Assembly (NCBI GenBank): GCA_002329155.1
Contig: DCXY01000032.1
Location: forward strand, 10,550 to 74,549
From: Stenotrophomonas sp. UBA2124
Lineage (GTDB): Bacteria > Pseudomonadota > Gammaproteobacteria > Xanthomonadales > Xanthomonadaceae
Direction of reading: 5' to 3'
Length of the DNA stretch: 64,000 nucleotides
How positions within the stretch are numbered: position 1 is the stretch's first letter; each line of letters starts with the position of its first letter. The translations under genes and the position numbers were made by a program. The notes below the pieces were generated by a model. It was given only the letters and a program-made list of their open reading frames with translations, was not told the DNA's origin and did not search any database. Shown in pieces: positions 40,944-52,268 of the stretch.

Positions 40944-43304
40944 TTACTTCGGCGGCGGTGGCGCCAGCACGGCGCGGTCGCCGTTGTGTTCCGGCGGGCT
41001 GACTACGCCGGCCGCTTCCATCGCTTCGATCAGGCGCGCGGCACGGTTGTAGCCGATCTTCAGGCGGCGCTGCACACCGGAAATGGAGGCGCGGCGGGTC
41101 TCGGTGACCACGCGCAGGGCTTCGTCGTACAGCGGGTCGGATTCGTCGCCACCGCCGTTACTGCTCTCCGGCAGGCCGGTGGCGCCCACCACCACGCCAT
41201 CGCCCATGGTCTGCACTTCGTCCAGCACGCCTTCGATGTAATCGGCGGGGCCGCTGGCCTTGAGGTGTTCAACCACGCGGTGCACTTCGTCATCGGACAC
41301 GAAGGCACCGTGCACGCGGTCCGGCATGGCGGTGCCCGGCGGCAGGTAGAGCATGTCGCCGTTGCCCAGCAGGGCCTCGGCGCCGGACTGGTCCAGGATG
41401 GTGCGCGAGTCGATCTTGGAGCTGACCTGGAAGGCGATGCGGGTGGGAATATTGGCCTTGATCAGGCCGGTGATCACGTCCACTGACGGACGCTGCGTGG
41501 CCAGGATCAGGTGGATGCCCGCGGCACGCGCCTTCTGCGCCAGCCGTGCGATCAGCTCTTCGACCTTCTTGCCGACGATCATCATCATGTCGGCGAATTC
41601 GTCGATGAAGATGACGATGAACGGCAGCGGCTCCAGCGGGCGCGGTGCCTCGCCCATTTCCGGGTTCGGCTTGAACAGCGGGTCCATCAGCGGCTGGCCG
41701 GCGTCGATGGCGTCCCTGACCTTCTTGTTGAAACCGGCGAGGTTGCGCACGCCAACGGCGCTCATCAGCTTGTAGCGGCGCTCCATTTCGGCCACGCACC
41801 AGCGCAGGCCATTGGCGGCCTCCTTCATGTCGGTGACCACCGGCGCCAGCAGATGCGGGATGCCCTGATAGACGCTCAGTTCGAGCATCTTCGGGTCGAT
41901 CATCAGCATGCGCAGGTCTTTCGGGCTGGCCTTGTACAGCAGGCTCAGCACCATGGCGTTGACCGCCACCGACTTGCCCGAGCCGGTGGTGCCGGCCACC
42001 AGCAGGTGCGGCATGCGCGCCAGATCGGCCACGGTCGGGCGGCCGGCGATGTCCTTGCCCAATGCGAGGGTCAGTACGCTGGCCGACTTGTCGTATTCCT
42101 TGGAGCGCAGCAGCTCGGACAGGAAGATCATCTCGCGGGTGACATTGGGGATTTCCAGGCCGATCACCGACTTGCCCGGAATCACGTCCACCACGCGCAC
42201 CGATTTGACCGACAGGCCGCGGGCGATGTCCTTGTCCAGCGAGCTGATCTGGCTGACCTTGATGCCCGGCGCCGGCTCGATCTCGAAGCGGGTGATCACC
42301 GGGCCAGGGTAGGCGCCCACCACCTGCGCGTCGATGCGGAAATCCTTGAGCTTGAATTCGATCTGGCGCGACAGCGTTTCCAGCGTCTGCTCGTCGTAGC
42401 CCTTGGGCTGCGGCTTGGGGTCGTCCAGCAGCGCCAGCGGCGGCACGTCCGAGCCATCGCCATTGACGCCCTGGAACATCGGAATCTGCGTCTCGCGCTT
42501 GGCGCGGTCGCTCTTTTCGATGATGGGCGCCGGGCGCGGCTCGATCTTCACCGGCTCGCGCTTGGCACGCACTTCGGCATCGACCTTGCGCACTTCCTCG
42601 CGCTCCTCACGCATCGCGCGGGTCTGTTGCCACTCGTTGGCCTGCTCTTTCTTCTTGTTGAGCATGGGCCCCAGTGCCAGCACCCACTTGCCGATCTTCT
42701 CCATCACCAGGAACCAGGACAGCCCGGTTGCCAAAGTGACCGAGGTCAACAGCAGCACCAGTAGGAACAGGTTGCTGCCTACCGGGCCGAAGCCGGCTTC
42801 AAGTGACTTCCCGACCAATGAGCCAAGACTGCCACCTGCGCGAGCCACGTCACCCTGCATCATGCGCAGATGGAGGAAGCCCGTAGCGCCGATCAGGAAA
42901 CCAACGATGCCCACCAGCCGCAGCGCAGGGCCAAGGTCATCCTGAGCACGCTCCTCCCGCCTGATGTCAAACAAGGCGATCCAAGCCACTGCGGCCAGCA
43001 TCACGGGCACGAGATAAGCCGCATATCCGAATAGTCCGCGCATCACATCCGCGAGAAACGCGCCTACCCTGCCGCCCATGTTGTGCACGGGCGCCACCAC
43101 TGAGCCGGCGTTCGACCAGCCTGGATCTGTGGGGGAGTATGTGAAAAGGCAAGCCAGCAGATACAGCAATGCCGGCGCGATGGCGATCAGGGCAAGGTCA
43201 CGCCAGAGCTTCTGGCGGCGCGGGTTGTCCGCAGCGGCAGCCGTTTTGCGTGCGGCATTGCCAGCACTGGAATTCTTGCCACGTTCCGGGACCTGTTTCG
43301 CCAC
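40944..43304 (-). CDS. ftsK: DNA translocase FtsK
   Basis: A 786-aa protein, the compact FtsK form. Four to five membrane helices occupy the first 200 residues, followed by a short charged linker (about 215-290) rather than the long E. coli linker. Then come the alpha/beta motor domains with Walker A G-T-T-G-S-G-K-S-V near residue 441 and F-I-V-I-F-I-D-E-F-A-D. The C-terminal winged-helix gamma domain contains S-I-S-G-V-Q-R-R-L-K-I-G-Y-N-R-A-A-R and would read KOPS sites. It moves DNA and activates XerCD at the septum. It is divergent from trxB across 288 bases. Confidence 0.97.
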   Translation of the reverse strand: MAKQVPERGKNSSAGNAARKTAAAADNPRRQKLWRDLALIAIAPALLYLLACLFTYSPTDPGWSNAGSVVAPVHNMGGRVGAFLADVMRGLFGYAAYLVPVMLAAVAWIALFDIRREERAQDDLGPALRLVGIVGFLIGATGFLHLRMMQGDVARAGGSLGSLVGKSLEAGFGPVGSNLFLLVLLLTSVTLATGLSWFLVMEKIGKWVLALGPMLNKKKEQANEWQQTRAMREEREEVRKVDAEVRAKREPVKIEPRPAPIIEKSDRAKRETQIPMFQGVNGDGSDVPPLALLDDPKPQPKGYDEQTLETLSRQIEFKLKDFRIDAQVVGAYPGPVITRFEIEPAPGIKVSQISSLDKDIARGLSVKSVRVVDVIPGKSVIGLEIPNVTREMIFLSELLRSKEYDKSASVLTLALGKDIAGRPTVADLARMPHLLVAGTTGSGKSVAVNAMVLSLLYKASPKDLRMLMIDPKMLELSVYQGIPHLLAPVVTDMKEAANGLRWCVAEMERRYKLMSAVGVRNLAGFNKKVRDAIDAGQPLMDPLFKPNPEMGEAPRPLEPLPFIVIFIDEFADMMMIVGKKVEELIARLAQKARAAGIHLILATQRPSVDVITGLIKANIPTRIAFQVSSKIDSRTILDQSGAEALLGNGDMLYLPPGTAMPDRVHGAFVSDDEVHRVVEHLKASGPADYIEGVLDEVQTMGDGVVVGATGLPESSNGGGDESDPLYDEALRVVTETRRASISGVQRRLKIGYNRAARLIEAMEAAGVVSPPEHNGDRAVLAPPPPK

Positions 43305-43592
43305 CTTTGACCAGACCTTAGAAATGCACGGTTAGTGATTGATATTAAACGACAGATCGCTGTGTTTCACCCTACATGAGCTGCCTGCGTACTGCGCCTA
43401 TACAGCAAGCGCCAGAAACCGGCCCCGCAAGGGCTGGCAGCATTGGCGCTGAGGGGGCGACTGTATCCAACGGGCCGCGCAGTTCCATTCACGTGCCTTG
43501 ATTCGCCATGACCGGATCGCCACTCTATGGGCTTGCCCGGACGTTCGCATTCCCCGCGATCGTGCCGTCATTCCTGACTTTCGCGAGTATAC

Positions 43593-44567
43593 ATGAGCAC
43601 TTCCAGCCTCCCGACGCCGCCTACCCGCCATCAGAAGCTCATCATCCTGGGCTCCGGCCCCGCCGGCTGGACCGCCGCCGTGTACGCCGCGCGCGCCAAC
43701 CTCAAGCCGCTGGTCATCACCGGCCTGCAGATGGGTGGCCAGCTGATGACCACCACCGAAGTGGACAACTGGCCGGGCGACGCCCACGGCCTGATGGGCC
43801 CGGACCTGATGTCGCGCATGCAGGCCCACGCCGAGCGCTTCGAGACCGAAGTGGTGTTCGACCACATCCACACCGCCGACCTGAGCAAGCGCCCCTTCAC
43901 CCTTACCGGTGACAGCGCGCAGTACACGGCCGACGCGGTGATCATCGCCACCGGCGCCACCGCCAAATACCTGGGCATTCCGTCGGAAGATGCCTTCAAG
44001 GGCCGCGGCGTGTCCGCCTGCGCCACCTGCGACGGCTTCTTCTACAAGGACCAGGACGTGGTGGTGGTCGGTGGCGGCAACACCGCCGTGGAAGAGGCGC
44101 TGTACCTGTCCAACATCGCCCGCAAGGTCTACCTGGTGCACCGCCGCGACACCCTGCGCGCGGAAAAGATCATGCAGGACAAGCTGTTCGCCAAGGTTGC
44201 CGCCGGCAAGATCGAAACCGTTTGGCACCACGAGGTGGAGGAAGTGCTGGGCAATGACATGGGCGTGACCGGCGTGCGGGTGAAATCCACGCAGGACGGC
44301 AGCACCCGTGACCTGGAGGCGCATGGTTTCTTCGTCGCCATCGGCCACCAGCCCAACACCGACCTGTTCAAGGGACAGCTGGCGATGAACAACGGCTACC
44401 TGGAGATCCGCTCGGGCCTGGGCGGCAACGCCACCCAGACCTCGGTGGAAGGCGTGTTCGCTGCCGGCGACGTGGCCGACCAGCACTACCGCCAGGCCAT
44501 CACCTCGGCCGGCTTCGGCTGCATGGCGGCACTGGATGCCGAGCGTTTCCTGGATTCGCAGGGCTGA
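43593..44567 (+). CDS. trxB: thioredoxin reductase
   Basis: A 324-aa flavoprotein of standard TrxB length. It shows the FAD motif I-L-G-S-G-P-A-G-W-T-A-A, the redox-active C143-A-T-C146, the NADPH motif G-G-G-N-T-A-V-E-E-A, and the closing A-A-G-D-V-A-D. The two variations from the usual motif (G-P-A-G-W and N-T-A) do not affect catalytic residues. It reduces thioredoxin with NADPH. An intrinsic terminator follows. A long open frame on the opposite strand is a codon-bias shadow. Confidence 0.97.
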   Translation: MSTSSLPTPPTRHQKLIILGSGPAGWTAAVYAARANLKPLVITGLQMGGQLMTTTEVDNWPGDAHGLMGPDLMSRMQAHAERFETEVVFDHIHTADLSKRPFTLTGDSAQYTADAVIIATGATAKYLGIPSEDAFKGRGVSACATCDGFFYKDQDVVVVGGGNTAVEEALYLSNIARKVYLVHRRDTLRAEKIMQDKLFAKVAAGKIETVWHHEVEEVLGNDMGVTGVRVKSTQDGSTRDLEAHGFFVAIGHQPNTDLFKGQLAMNNGYLEIRSGLGGNATQTSVEGVFAAGDVADQHYRQAITSAGFGCMAALDAERFLDSQG

Positions 44568-44596
44568 GCCCGGTCGCCATGACTGCGTGAAATGAA

Positions 44597-44622
44597 AAGG
44601 CCGGTGCGAGAGCGCCGGCCTT
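44597..44622 (+). terminator. intrinsic terminator after trxB
   Basis: AAGGCCGGTGC and GCGCCGGCCTT form a GC-rich stem (one wobble) around a short loop, followed by CTTTTG. It begins 30 bases after the trxB stop. Confidence 0.85.
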
Positions 44623-44638
44623 CTTTTGTGTGGCACCC

Positions 44639-44731
44639 GTAGCCCGGGTAAGCGAAGCGCACCCGGGGATTTGGGCGAGGCAGGTAGCATTCCGCCGAAA
44701 GCCCCGGGTGCGCTCCGCTTACCCGGGCTAC
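44639..44731. repeat. GTAG-ended long inverted repeat (REP/SMAG-like pair)
   Basis: A 30-base arm at 44639-44668 starts GTAGCCCGGGTAAGCG. An inverted arm at 44702-44731 ends CTAC and matches it at 29 of 30 positions, with a 33-base spacer. Palindromic repeats carrying terminal GTAG are a known giant family in Stenotrophomonas maltophilia, and this looks like two head-to-head members. It sits in the trxB-GNAT gap. Some of it could be read into the following gene if translation began upstream at 44626, which I reject. Confidence 0.85.
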
Positions 44732-44790
44732 GTGAGGCAGGAGTCCGCCGACGCGACACGCTATGCACGTCGCTGCCCTATCCTTACGCC

Positions 44791-45924
44791 ATGCTCTCCC
44801 CCCGCATCATTGATGACCTGCAGGCCGTAACCGCCGCCGATTGGGATGCGCTGCACGATGGCAGCACCCCCTTTGTCAGCCACGCCTTCCTCAGCGGTCT
44901 CGAACAGCACGGCTGCCTGCGCCCGGATTGGGGCTGGCTGCCAAGGCATATCACCCTGTGGCGGGGCAATGAACTGGTTGCCGCGGCACCGGGCTATCTG
45001 AAATTCAATTCGCATGGTGAGTTTGTGTTCGACCATGCCTGGGCCAATGCCTACGCGCGTGCCGGGCTGGAGTACTACCCGAAATGGCTGGGAGGGGTGC
45101 CCTACTCGCCCGTCACCGGCCCTCGCCTGCTGGCGCGCAATGACGCCGACCGTGCCGCACTGCTGGCAGCCATCCTTGAACATGCGGCGGCCGAAGAGCT
45201 CTCTTCGGCACATATCAACTTCCATCTGCCGGCCGAATCAGTCCTTTTCGGCCCGGGCTGGCTGGCGCGTACCGACGTGCAGTTCCAGTGGCAGCGGCAA
45301 CCGCAGTGGCAGGACTTCGACGACTTCCTCGCGGCGATGGACCACAAGCACCGCAAGAACATCCGCCAGGAGCGGGCCAAGGTGGCACGCGCGGGCATCC
45401 GCTTTGTGGTGCGCCATGGTGATGAGGCCAGTGCCGACGAGCTGCGCGCCATGCACGGCTTCTACGTGCAGACATTCGCCGAGTACGGCAACTCGCCGGC
45501 CCTGACGTTGCCGTTCCTGCGCCATCTCGCGCAGCGGATGCCACGTCAACTGGTGCTGTTCCTGGCGTTGCAGGACAAGGAGCCCATCGCCGGGGCGCTG
45601 TGCCTGCGCGGCAACGACACGCTTTATGGGCGCTACTGGGGCGGCGCCACCCTGCCCGGCCTGCACTTCGAGACCTGCTACTACCAAGGCATCGATTACT
45701 GCCTGCGTGAGGGGCTGCAACGCTTCGAGCCCGGCGCGCAGGGCGAGCACAAGCTGGCACGCGGCTTCCTGCCCACACAGGTGCGCAGCCACCATTGGGT
45801 GGCCCACCCGCAATTCCGCGAGGCGCTGCACGAATGGTGCGCGCGTGAGCGCGAAGACGTGGCCGGCTATGCGCGGGCGTTGGCCAGGCATTCGCCGTTC
45901 AAGCCTGAGGCTACTGCGCCATGA
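44791..45924 (+). CDS. GNAT-fold peptidoglycan-precursor-like acyltransferase family (DUF482/COG3146)
   Basis: A 377-aa protein from ATG 44791; upstream in-frame codons fall in the inverted repeat. It resembles the GNAT-like COG3146 family: W-D-A-L near the start, F-D-H-A-W-A-N-A-Y, P-Y-S-P-V-T-G-P-R-L, then H-K-H-R-K-N-I-R-Q-E-R-A-K-V in the middle, and the end G-R-Y-W-G plus F-E-P-G-A-Q-G-E-H-K-L-A-R-G-F-L-P. The substrate is not known. It overlaps aat (ATGA at 45921), so the two are translated together, as in several proteobacteria. Confidence 0.85.
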   Translation: MLSPRIIDDLQAVTAADWDALHDGSTPFVSHAFLSGLEQHGCLRPDWGWLPRHITLWRGNELVAAAPGYLKFNSHGEFVFDHAWANAYARAGLEYYPKWLGGVPYSPVTGPRLLARNDADRAALLAAILEHAAAEELSSAHINFHLPAESVLFGPGWLARTDVQFQWQRQPQWQDFDDFLAAMDHKHRKNIRQERAKVARAGIRFVVRHGDEASADELRAMHGFYVQTFAEYGNSPALTLPFLRHLAQRMPRQLVLFLALQDKEPIAGALCLRGNDTLYGRYWGGATLPGLHFETCYYQGIDYCLREGLQRFEPGAQGEHKLARGFLPTQVRSHHWVAHPQFREALHEWCAREREDVAGYARALARHSPFKPEATAP

Positions 45925-46676
45925 GCCGCCGCCCCGGCCCCTACCTGCTGGACGACGCCAGCGACGCAGCCTTCCCGCCAGCAGAGCTGGCCCTGCGCGA
46001 GCCCGATGGCCTGCTGGCGCTCGGCGGCGACCTGTCGCCCGTGCGCCTGCTCAACGCCTATGCGGGCGGCATCTTCCCGTGGTTTTCGGAAGGCCAGCCA
46101 TTGCTGTGGTGGTCGCCCGACCCGCGCATGGTGTTCCGTACCGATGGCGTGCACCTGTCCAGCCGCTTCCGCCGCAGCCTGCGCGCCAGCGGCTGGCGGG
46201 TACGCGCGGATACCGCCTTTGCCGAGGTGATGCTGGCCTGCGCCAAAGCGCCCCGCCCCGGCCAGGACGGCACCTGGATCACCCCCGCCATGCTCGATGC
46301 CTATGTCGCCCTGCACGGGCTCGGCTACGCGCATTCGGTGGAGGTTTTCGACGAGGACGATGCGCTTGTGGGCGGCATCTACGGGATCGCCATCGGCCAT
46401 ATGTTCTTCGGCGAAAGCATGTTCAGCGGGCGCAGCGGCGGCTCCAAGGTGGCGCTGGCGGCGTTGGCGCGCACCTTGGACGGCTGGGGCTGGCCACTGA
46501 TCGATGCCCAGGTGGAGAACCCCCACCTTGTACGGATGGGCGCCAGCCTCATGCCCCGGGACCGGTTCCTGGCACAGGTGCGGCAGCTGGTACGCGAGCC
46601 CGCCCAGCCCGGCCCGTGGACCGGCCTGTTCGGCGAGTTTCCCGCCGCGATGCTGGCTGGAAGCCAACCGGTTTAA
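45921..46676 (+). CDS. aat: leucyl/phenylalanyl-tRNA-protein transferase
   Basis: A 251-aa protein with the family blocks: G-L-L-A-L-G-G-D-L-S-P, the G-I-F-P-W-F-S-E-G-Q-P-L-L-W-W-S-P-D-P-R motif, H-S-V-E-V-F-D-E-D-D, and G-E-S-M-F-S-G. It attaches Leu or Phe to proteins with basic N-termini, feeding the N-end rule pathway whose adaptor ClpS and protease ClpA are encoded about 1-4 kb to the right. The start overlaps the GNAT-like gene by 4 bases. Confidence 0.96.
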   Translation: MSRRPGPYLLDDASDAAFPPAELALREPDGLLALGGDLSPVRLLNAYAGGIFPWFSEGQPLLWWSPDPRMVFRTDGVHLSSRFRRSLRASGWRVRADTAFAEVMLACAKAPRPGQDGTWITPAMLDAYVALHGLGYAHSVEVFDEDDALVGGIYGIAIGHMFFGESMFSGRSGGSKVALAALARTLDGWGWPLIDAQVENPHLVRMGASLMPRDRFLAQVRQLVREPAQPGPWTGLFGEFPAAMLAGSQPV

Positions 46677-46683
46677 CGCAAAC

Positions 46684-46713
46684 TTTGCATCAAACGCCCG
46701 GGCAGCGTAAAAT
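46684..46713 (+). promoter_or_regulatory. sigma-70-like promoter for infA
   Basis: TTTGCA (46684-46689) and TAAAAT (46708-46713) with an 18-base spacer lie 47 bases before the infA start and just after the aat stop. This fits a housekeeping promoter giving infA its own transcript. Confidence 0.6.
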
Positions 46714-46760
46714 GCCCGCCCTTAGGCCCAAGGGCCGTCCGCAGAACCGCACAGGGCTAC

Positions 46761-46979
46761 ATGTCGAAAGACGACTCCATCGAGTTCGAAGGCACCGTCA
46801 GCGAGACGCTGCCGAACACCACATTCCGCGTTCGTCTGGAAAATGGGCATGAAATCATCGCCCACATTTCCGGCCGCATGCGCAAGAACTACATCCGCAT
46901 CCTGACCGGCGATCGCGTCAAGGTCGAGATGACGCCGTACGACCTGACCAAGGGCCGTATCACCTACCGCATGAAGTAA
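46761..46979 (+). CDS. infA: translation initiation factor IF-1
   Basis: A 72-aa S1-fold protein, exactly the family length, starting M-S-K-D-D-S-I-E-F-E-G and ending R-I-T-Y-R-M-K, with F-R-V-R-L-E-N-G-H and R-K-N-Y-I-R-I in the middle. It binds the ribosomal A site with IF-2 and IF-3. It has its own promoter and a strong terminator, between aat and clpA as in many gammaproteobacteria. Confidence 0.99.
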   Translation: MSKDDSIEFEGTVSETLPNTTFRVRLENGHEIIAHISGRMRKNYIRILTGDRVKVEMTPYDLTKGRITYRMK

Positions 46980-47005
46980 GCGCGGTACGCAGGGCGTTTG
47001 CCTGG

Positions 47006-47033
47006 AAAGCCAGCCTTCGTGCTGGCTTTTTTG
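47006..47033 (+). terminator. intrinsic terminator after infA
   Basis: AAAGCCAGC and GCTGGCTTT form a stem around a 6-base loop, followed by further T residues, 27 bases after the infA stop. This is a textbook intrinsic terminator. Confidence 0.93.
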
Positions 47034-47109
47034 CGTGGGCTTTGGGGCGGGGAACAGGGAGCGGGGAAGCGGGAGTATTGGCCGCTGCGCAACCGTTCTT
47101 CCTGCAATG

Positions 47110-47142
47110 AAAAAGCCCGCACCACCTTTCGATGATGCGGGC
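47110..47142 (-). terminator. intrinsic terminator after clpA
   Basis: On the minus strand GCCCGCATCATC and GGTGGTGCGGGC pair (two wobble pairs) around a GAAA loop, followed by five T residues. It lies 82 bases past the clpA stop. Confidence 0.88.
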
Positions 47143-47224
47143 CTTGTTGCTGTGGCGGAGCGGTGAAGCGGCTACCCGGGGGAGTGCCAGCACCCCCTCA
47201 AGCCCTCATTCCCACCTCCCCGCC

Positions 47225-49507
<2,283 letters not shown>

Positions 49508-49774
49508 GTGGCACTCCGGTTCCGGTTGCAGACAATATGCGGCCTTGCTGCGTGTTTTCCAGCACCCTAGCGGCGCTCATGTAGAAGCGATGTCAGCTGC
49601 GGGACAGGCAGGGGCATCCATGAACGGAACATTCAGTTTCAACGAAAACGATGACACACCGTGCCTCCGCGCGCAAACCATTGAACGGCTTGGCAAACCC
49701 GTCTGCAGCAGACGCCAGCTCTTACGCGCTGGCGGCCCGCCTGCCCGGCTCTGCCGCCCGAGGAAAGATCGGAA

Positions 49775-50095
49775 TCAGGCGCGTTCCATCGTACACAGCA
49801 GCGGGTGCTGGTTCATCCGCGCGAACTCGTTGACCTGGGCCACCTTGGTCTCGGCCACCTCGCGGGTATACACGCCGCAGATGCCACGGCCACGGGTATG
49901 GACGTGCAGCATCACCTGGGTGGCCTTGTCCAGGTCCATCGAGAAGAAGTCCTGCAGCACCGTCACCACGAAATCCATCGGGGTGTAGTCGTCGTTGAGC
50001 AGCAGCACCTGGTACTGCGGCGGCGGCGCAACCTCGGGCTTTGCCGGGGCTACCAGCAGGCCGTGATCGGTGTCTTGTTGGGGCTTGGTTGGCAT
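49775..50095 (-). CDS. clpS: ATP-dependent Clp protease adaptor ClpS
   Basis: A 106-aa adaptor from ATG 50095, preceded by GAAGGG; earlier in-frame codons up to 50182 precede the family start. The ClpS motifs L-L-N-D-D-Y-T-P-M-D-F-V, the V-M-L-H-V-H-T-R-G-R-G-I-C-G and Y-T-R-E-V-A-E-T-K are intact, including the residues that bind N-degrons. It delivers N-end rule substrates to ClpA. It is divergent from the YbjN-like gene. Confidence 0.97.
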   Translation of the reverse strand: MPTKPQQDTDHGLLVAPAKPEVAPPPQYQVLLLNDDYTPMDFVVTVLQDFFSMDLDKATQVMLHVHTRGRGICGVYTREVAETKVAQVNEFARMNQHPLLCTMERA

Positions 50096-50196
50096 CCCTT
50101 CATTATAGCGGTCCGGCGCCTGTCGCTTGCCTGTATTGGACGCAGCCCCCCTGCCCGCCCGTACAATTTGCGGGTCAACCAACCATTGATGGGGAA

Positions 50197-50676
50197 ATGA
50201 TGAACAAGTCCATTACCGGTATTGCAATGGCCGCGCTGTTGGCCACCGCTGCGGGGAGCGCAGTTGCCGGTGAACCCGACCGTGCCACCGGCCGCCTGCT
50301 CGATTCGCTCGACTACAAGTACGAGGTGGACGAGGACGGCGACTACAAACTGGTGTTCGATCTGGACAACAACCGCACCCAGCTGGTGTTCGTGCGTTCG
50401 AACGTGGAAACCTTCGGCACCCACCACGTGCGTGAAATCTGGTCGCCCGGCTACAAGTCGCCGAGCCCGCAGTTCAGCGCCGCCGTGGCCAACCGCCTGC
50501 TGGAGGATTCCCACGAATCCAAGATGGGGGGCTGGGTGAAGCAGGGTGAGCTGGCCATGTTCGTGGTCAAGATCGACGCCGACGCCAGCGCCGAGCAGCT
50601 CTCCGACGCCATCGACGCCGCCTCGCGCAGCGCCGACGGGATGGAGCTGGAGCTGACCAAGCAGGACGAGTACTGA
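50197..50676 (+). CDS. secreted YbjN-like domain protein
   Basis: A 159-aa product from ATG 50197, with GGGGAA just before it. A signal peptide ends near residue 25 (A-V-A-G-E). The mature part (L-D-S-L-D-Y-K-Y-E-V-D-E-D-G-D-Y-K-L, then Q-L-V-F-V-R-S) resembles the YbjN or type III chaperone-like fold, here apparently exported, but the match is by pattern only. It lies 2 bases before the NUDIX gene, so they may share a transcript. Confidence 0.7.
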   Translation: MMNKSITGIAMAALLATAAGSAVAGEPDRATGRLLDSLDYKYEVDEDGDYKLVFDLDNNRTQLVFVRSNVETFGTHHVREIWSPGYKSPSPQFSAAVANRLLEDSHESKMGGWVKQGELAMFVVKIDADASAEQLSDAIDAASRSADGMELELTKQDEY

Positions 50677-50678
50677 GC

Positions 50679-51140
50679 GTGAATGCTTTGCAGCCCCAGC
50701 GTTGGGCGCCACATGTGACCGTGGCAACCGTGGTTTCCCGCGCAGGGCAGCTGCTGCTCGTGGAAGAAGAGATTGCCGGCCGGCGGGTGTTGAACCAGCC
50801 GGCTGGCCACCTTGAGCCTGACGAAAGCCTGCTGGAAGCGGCCATCCGCGAAACCCGCGAGGAAACCGGCTGGGAGGTCAAGCTGACCGGCTTCATCGGC
50901 AGCTACCAGTGGCAGGCGCCCGATGGCACCCCCTTCCTGCGCTTCGCCTTTGCCGCCGAGCCGCTGCGCCACCACCCGGAGCAGCCACTGGATGAGGGCA
51001 TCGTGCAGGCCGTGTGGCTCTCGCCCGACGCCCTGCAGTCGGACATGGCGCGGCTGCGCAGCCCGCTGGTTTGGCAGACCGTGTCCGACTGGCTGGCCGG
51101 CCAACGCTACCCGCTGTCCATCGTGAGGCAGGTGCCGTGA
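50679..51140 (+). CDS. NUDIX hydrolase (NudJ-like)
   Basis: A 153-aa protein starting at GTG 50679. The Nudix box is intact (G-H-L-E-P-D-E-S-L-L-E-A-A-I-R-E-T-R-E-E, then T-G). The V-A-T-V-V start and the Q-P-A-G-H context resemble NudJ/YmfB phosphatases, which in E. coli also sit beside mnmA and hflD. The stop overlaps the GTG of mnmA. Confidence 0.9.
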   Translation: MNALQPQRWAPHVTVATVVSRAGQLLLVEEEIAGRRVLNQPAGHLEPDESLLEAAIRETREETGWEVKLTGFIGSYQWQAPDGTPFLRFAFAAEPLRHHPEQPLDEGIVQAVWLSPDALQSDMARLRSPLVWQTVSDWLAGQRYPLSIVRQVP

Positions 51141-52258
51141 GCCGCCCGGGTGTGGTCGTCGGCGTGTCCGGCGGCGTGGATTCCTCCGTTGCCGCACTGA
51201 CCCTCGTTCAACAGGGGCTGGATGTCGCCGGACTGTTCATGCAGAACTGGGCCGATGACGGCAGCGGCCACTGCCGTGCCGAGGAGGACCGCCGCGATGC
51301 GGTGGCCGTATGCGGCCGCCTTGGCATTCCCTTTCATTTCCGCGATTTCTCCGACGAATACTGGAAAGGCGTGTTCGAGCACTTTCTTGCCGAATACGCC
51401 GCCGGCCGTACGCCCAACCCGGACGTGCTGTGCAACCGTGAAGTCAAGTTCAAACACTTCCTTGATGCCGCGCGTGAGCTGGGCGCCGAGCGCATCGCCA
51501 CCGGCCATTACGCGCAGGTGGCCCAATCCGCTGGCCGCTGGCGCCTGCTGCGAGGTGCCGACCGTGGCAAGGACCAGAGCTACTTCCTGCACCAATTGGG
51601 GCAGGCACAGCTGTCGGCCACGCTGTTTCCCATCGGCCACATGGAAAAGAGCGAGCTGCGCCGCATCGCCCGCGAGGCCAGCCTGCCGACCCATGCCAAG
51701 AAGGATTCCACCGGCATCTGCTTTATCGGCGAGCGCGATTTCCGCGAGTTCCTGGGCCAGTACCTGCCCGCCCGCGAAGGTGAGATGCACGACCCGGATG
51801 GCCAGCTGATAGGCCGCCACCCGGGCGTGTTCTACTTCACGCTGGGCCAGCGCGAGGGCCTGAACATTGGCGGCGTGCGTGGCCGCCCTGCCGCACCGTG
51901 GTTCGTGGTGGGCAAGGATGTGGCAAGCAATATCCTGTACGTTGACCAGGGCCATGACAGCCCGTGGCTGCAGTCCAGCTGGCTGCGCAGCGAAACGATG
52001 CACTGGATCGCAGGCGCACCGCCGGCACGTCGTTTCGAGTGCACCGCACAGACCCGTTACCGCCAGCCGGACGAACCCTGCAGCGTGGACGTGCGCGATG
52101 ACGGCACGCTGGACGTGCACTTCCCGCGCCCGCAACGTGCGGTTACACCGGGCCAGTCACTGGTGCTGTACGACGGCATGGAATGCCTGGGCGGTGCCGT
52201 GATTGCCGCCACCGATGCACCCTTGGAGCGCCGTTTTCGCGCACCCGTTTCCCCTTGA
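51137..52258 (+). CDS. mnmA: tRNA-specific 2-thiouridylase MnmA
   Basis: A 373-aa protein starting at GTG 51137, overlapping the NUDIX stop by 4 bases. The PP-loop S-G-G-V-D-S-S is near residue 11, and the catalytic cysteines C99 (V-L-C-N-R-E-V-K-F) and C195 (G-I-C-F-I-G-E-R) are present. It adds sulfur to U34 of Lys, Glu and Gln tRNAs. An earlier in-frame start at 51014 belongs to the NUDIX frame region and is rejected. Confidence 0.96.
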   Translation: MSRPGVVVGVSGGVDSSVAALTLVQQGLDVAGLFMQNWADDGSGHCRAEEDRRDAVAVCGRLGIPFHFRDFSDEYWKGVFEHFLAEYAAGRTPNPDVLCNREVKFKHFLDAARELGAERIATGHYAQVAQSAGRWRLLRGADRGKDQSYFLHQLGQAQLSATLFPIGHMEKSELRRIAREASLPTHAKKDSTGICFIGERDFREFLGQYLPAREGEMHDPDGQLIGRHPGVFYFTLGQREGLNIGGVRGRPAAPWFVVGKDVASNILYVDQGHDSPWLQSSWLRSETMHWIAGAPPARRFECTAQTRYRQPDEPCSVDVRDDGTLDVHFPRPQRAVTPGQSLVLYDGMECLGGAVIAATDAPLERRFRAPVSP

Positions 52259-52268
52259 TGAGGTAGCC

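Noticed and set aside
43398..44768. A 456-codon minus-strand open frame across trxB
   Set aside because: It is antisense to the well-supported thioredoxin reductase gene and part of the inverted repeat; no motifs.
47034..47224. tRNA gene between infA and clpA, as in some enterobacteria
   Set aside because: Only a terminator hairpin is seen; no T-arm or acceptor pairing.
50102..50107. TATAAT just upstream of clpS
   Set aside because: It ends 6 bases before the start codon, which would make the mRNA leaderless although a ribosome site is present, and no -35 box was found.
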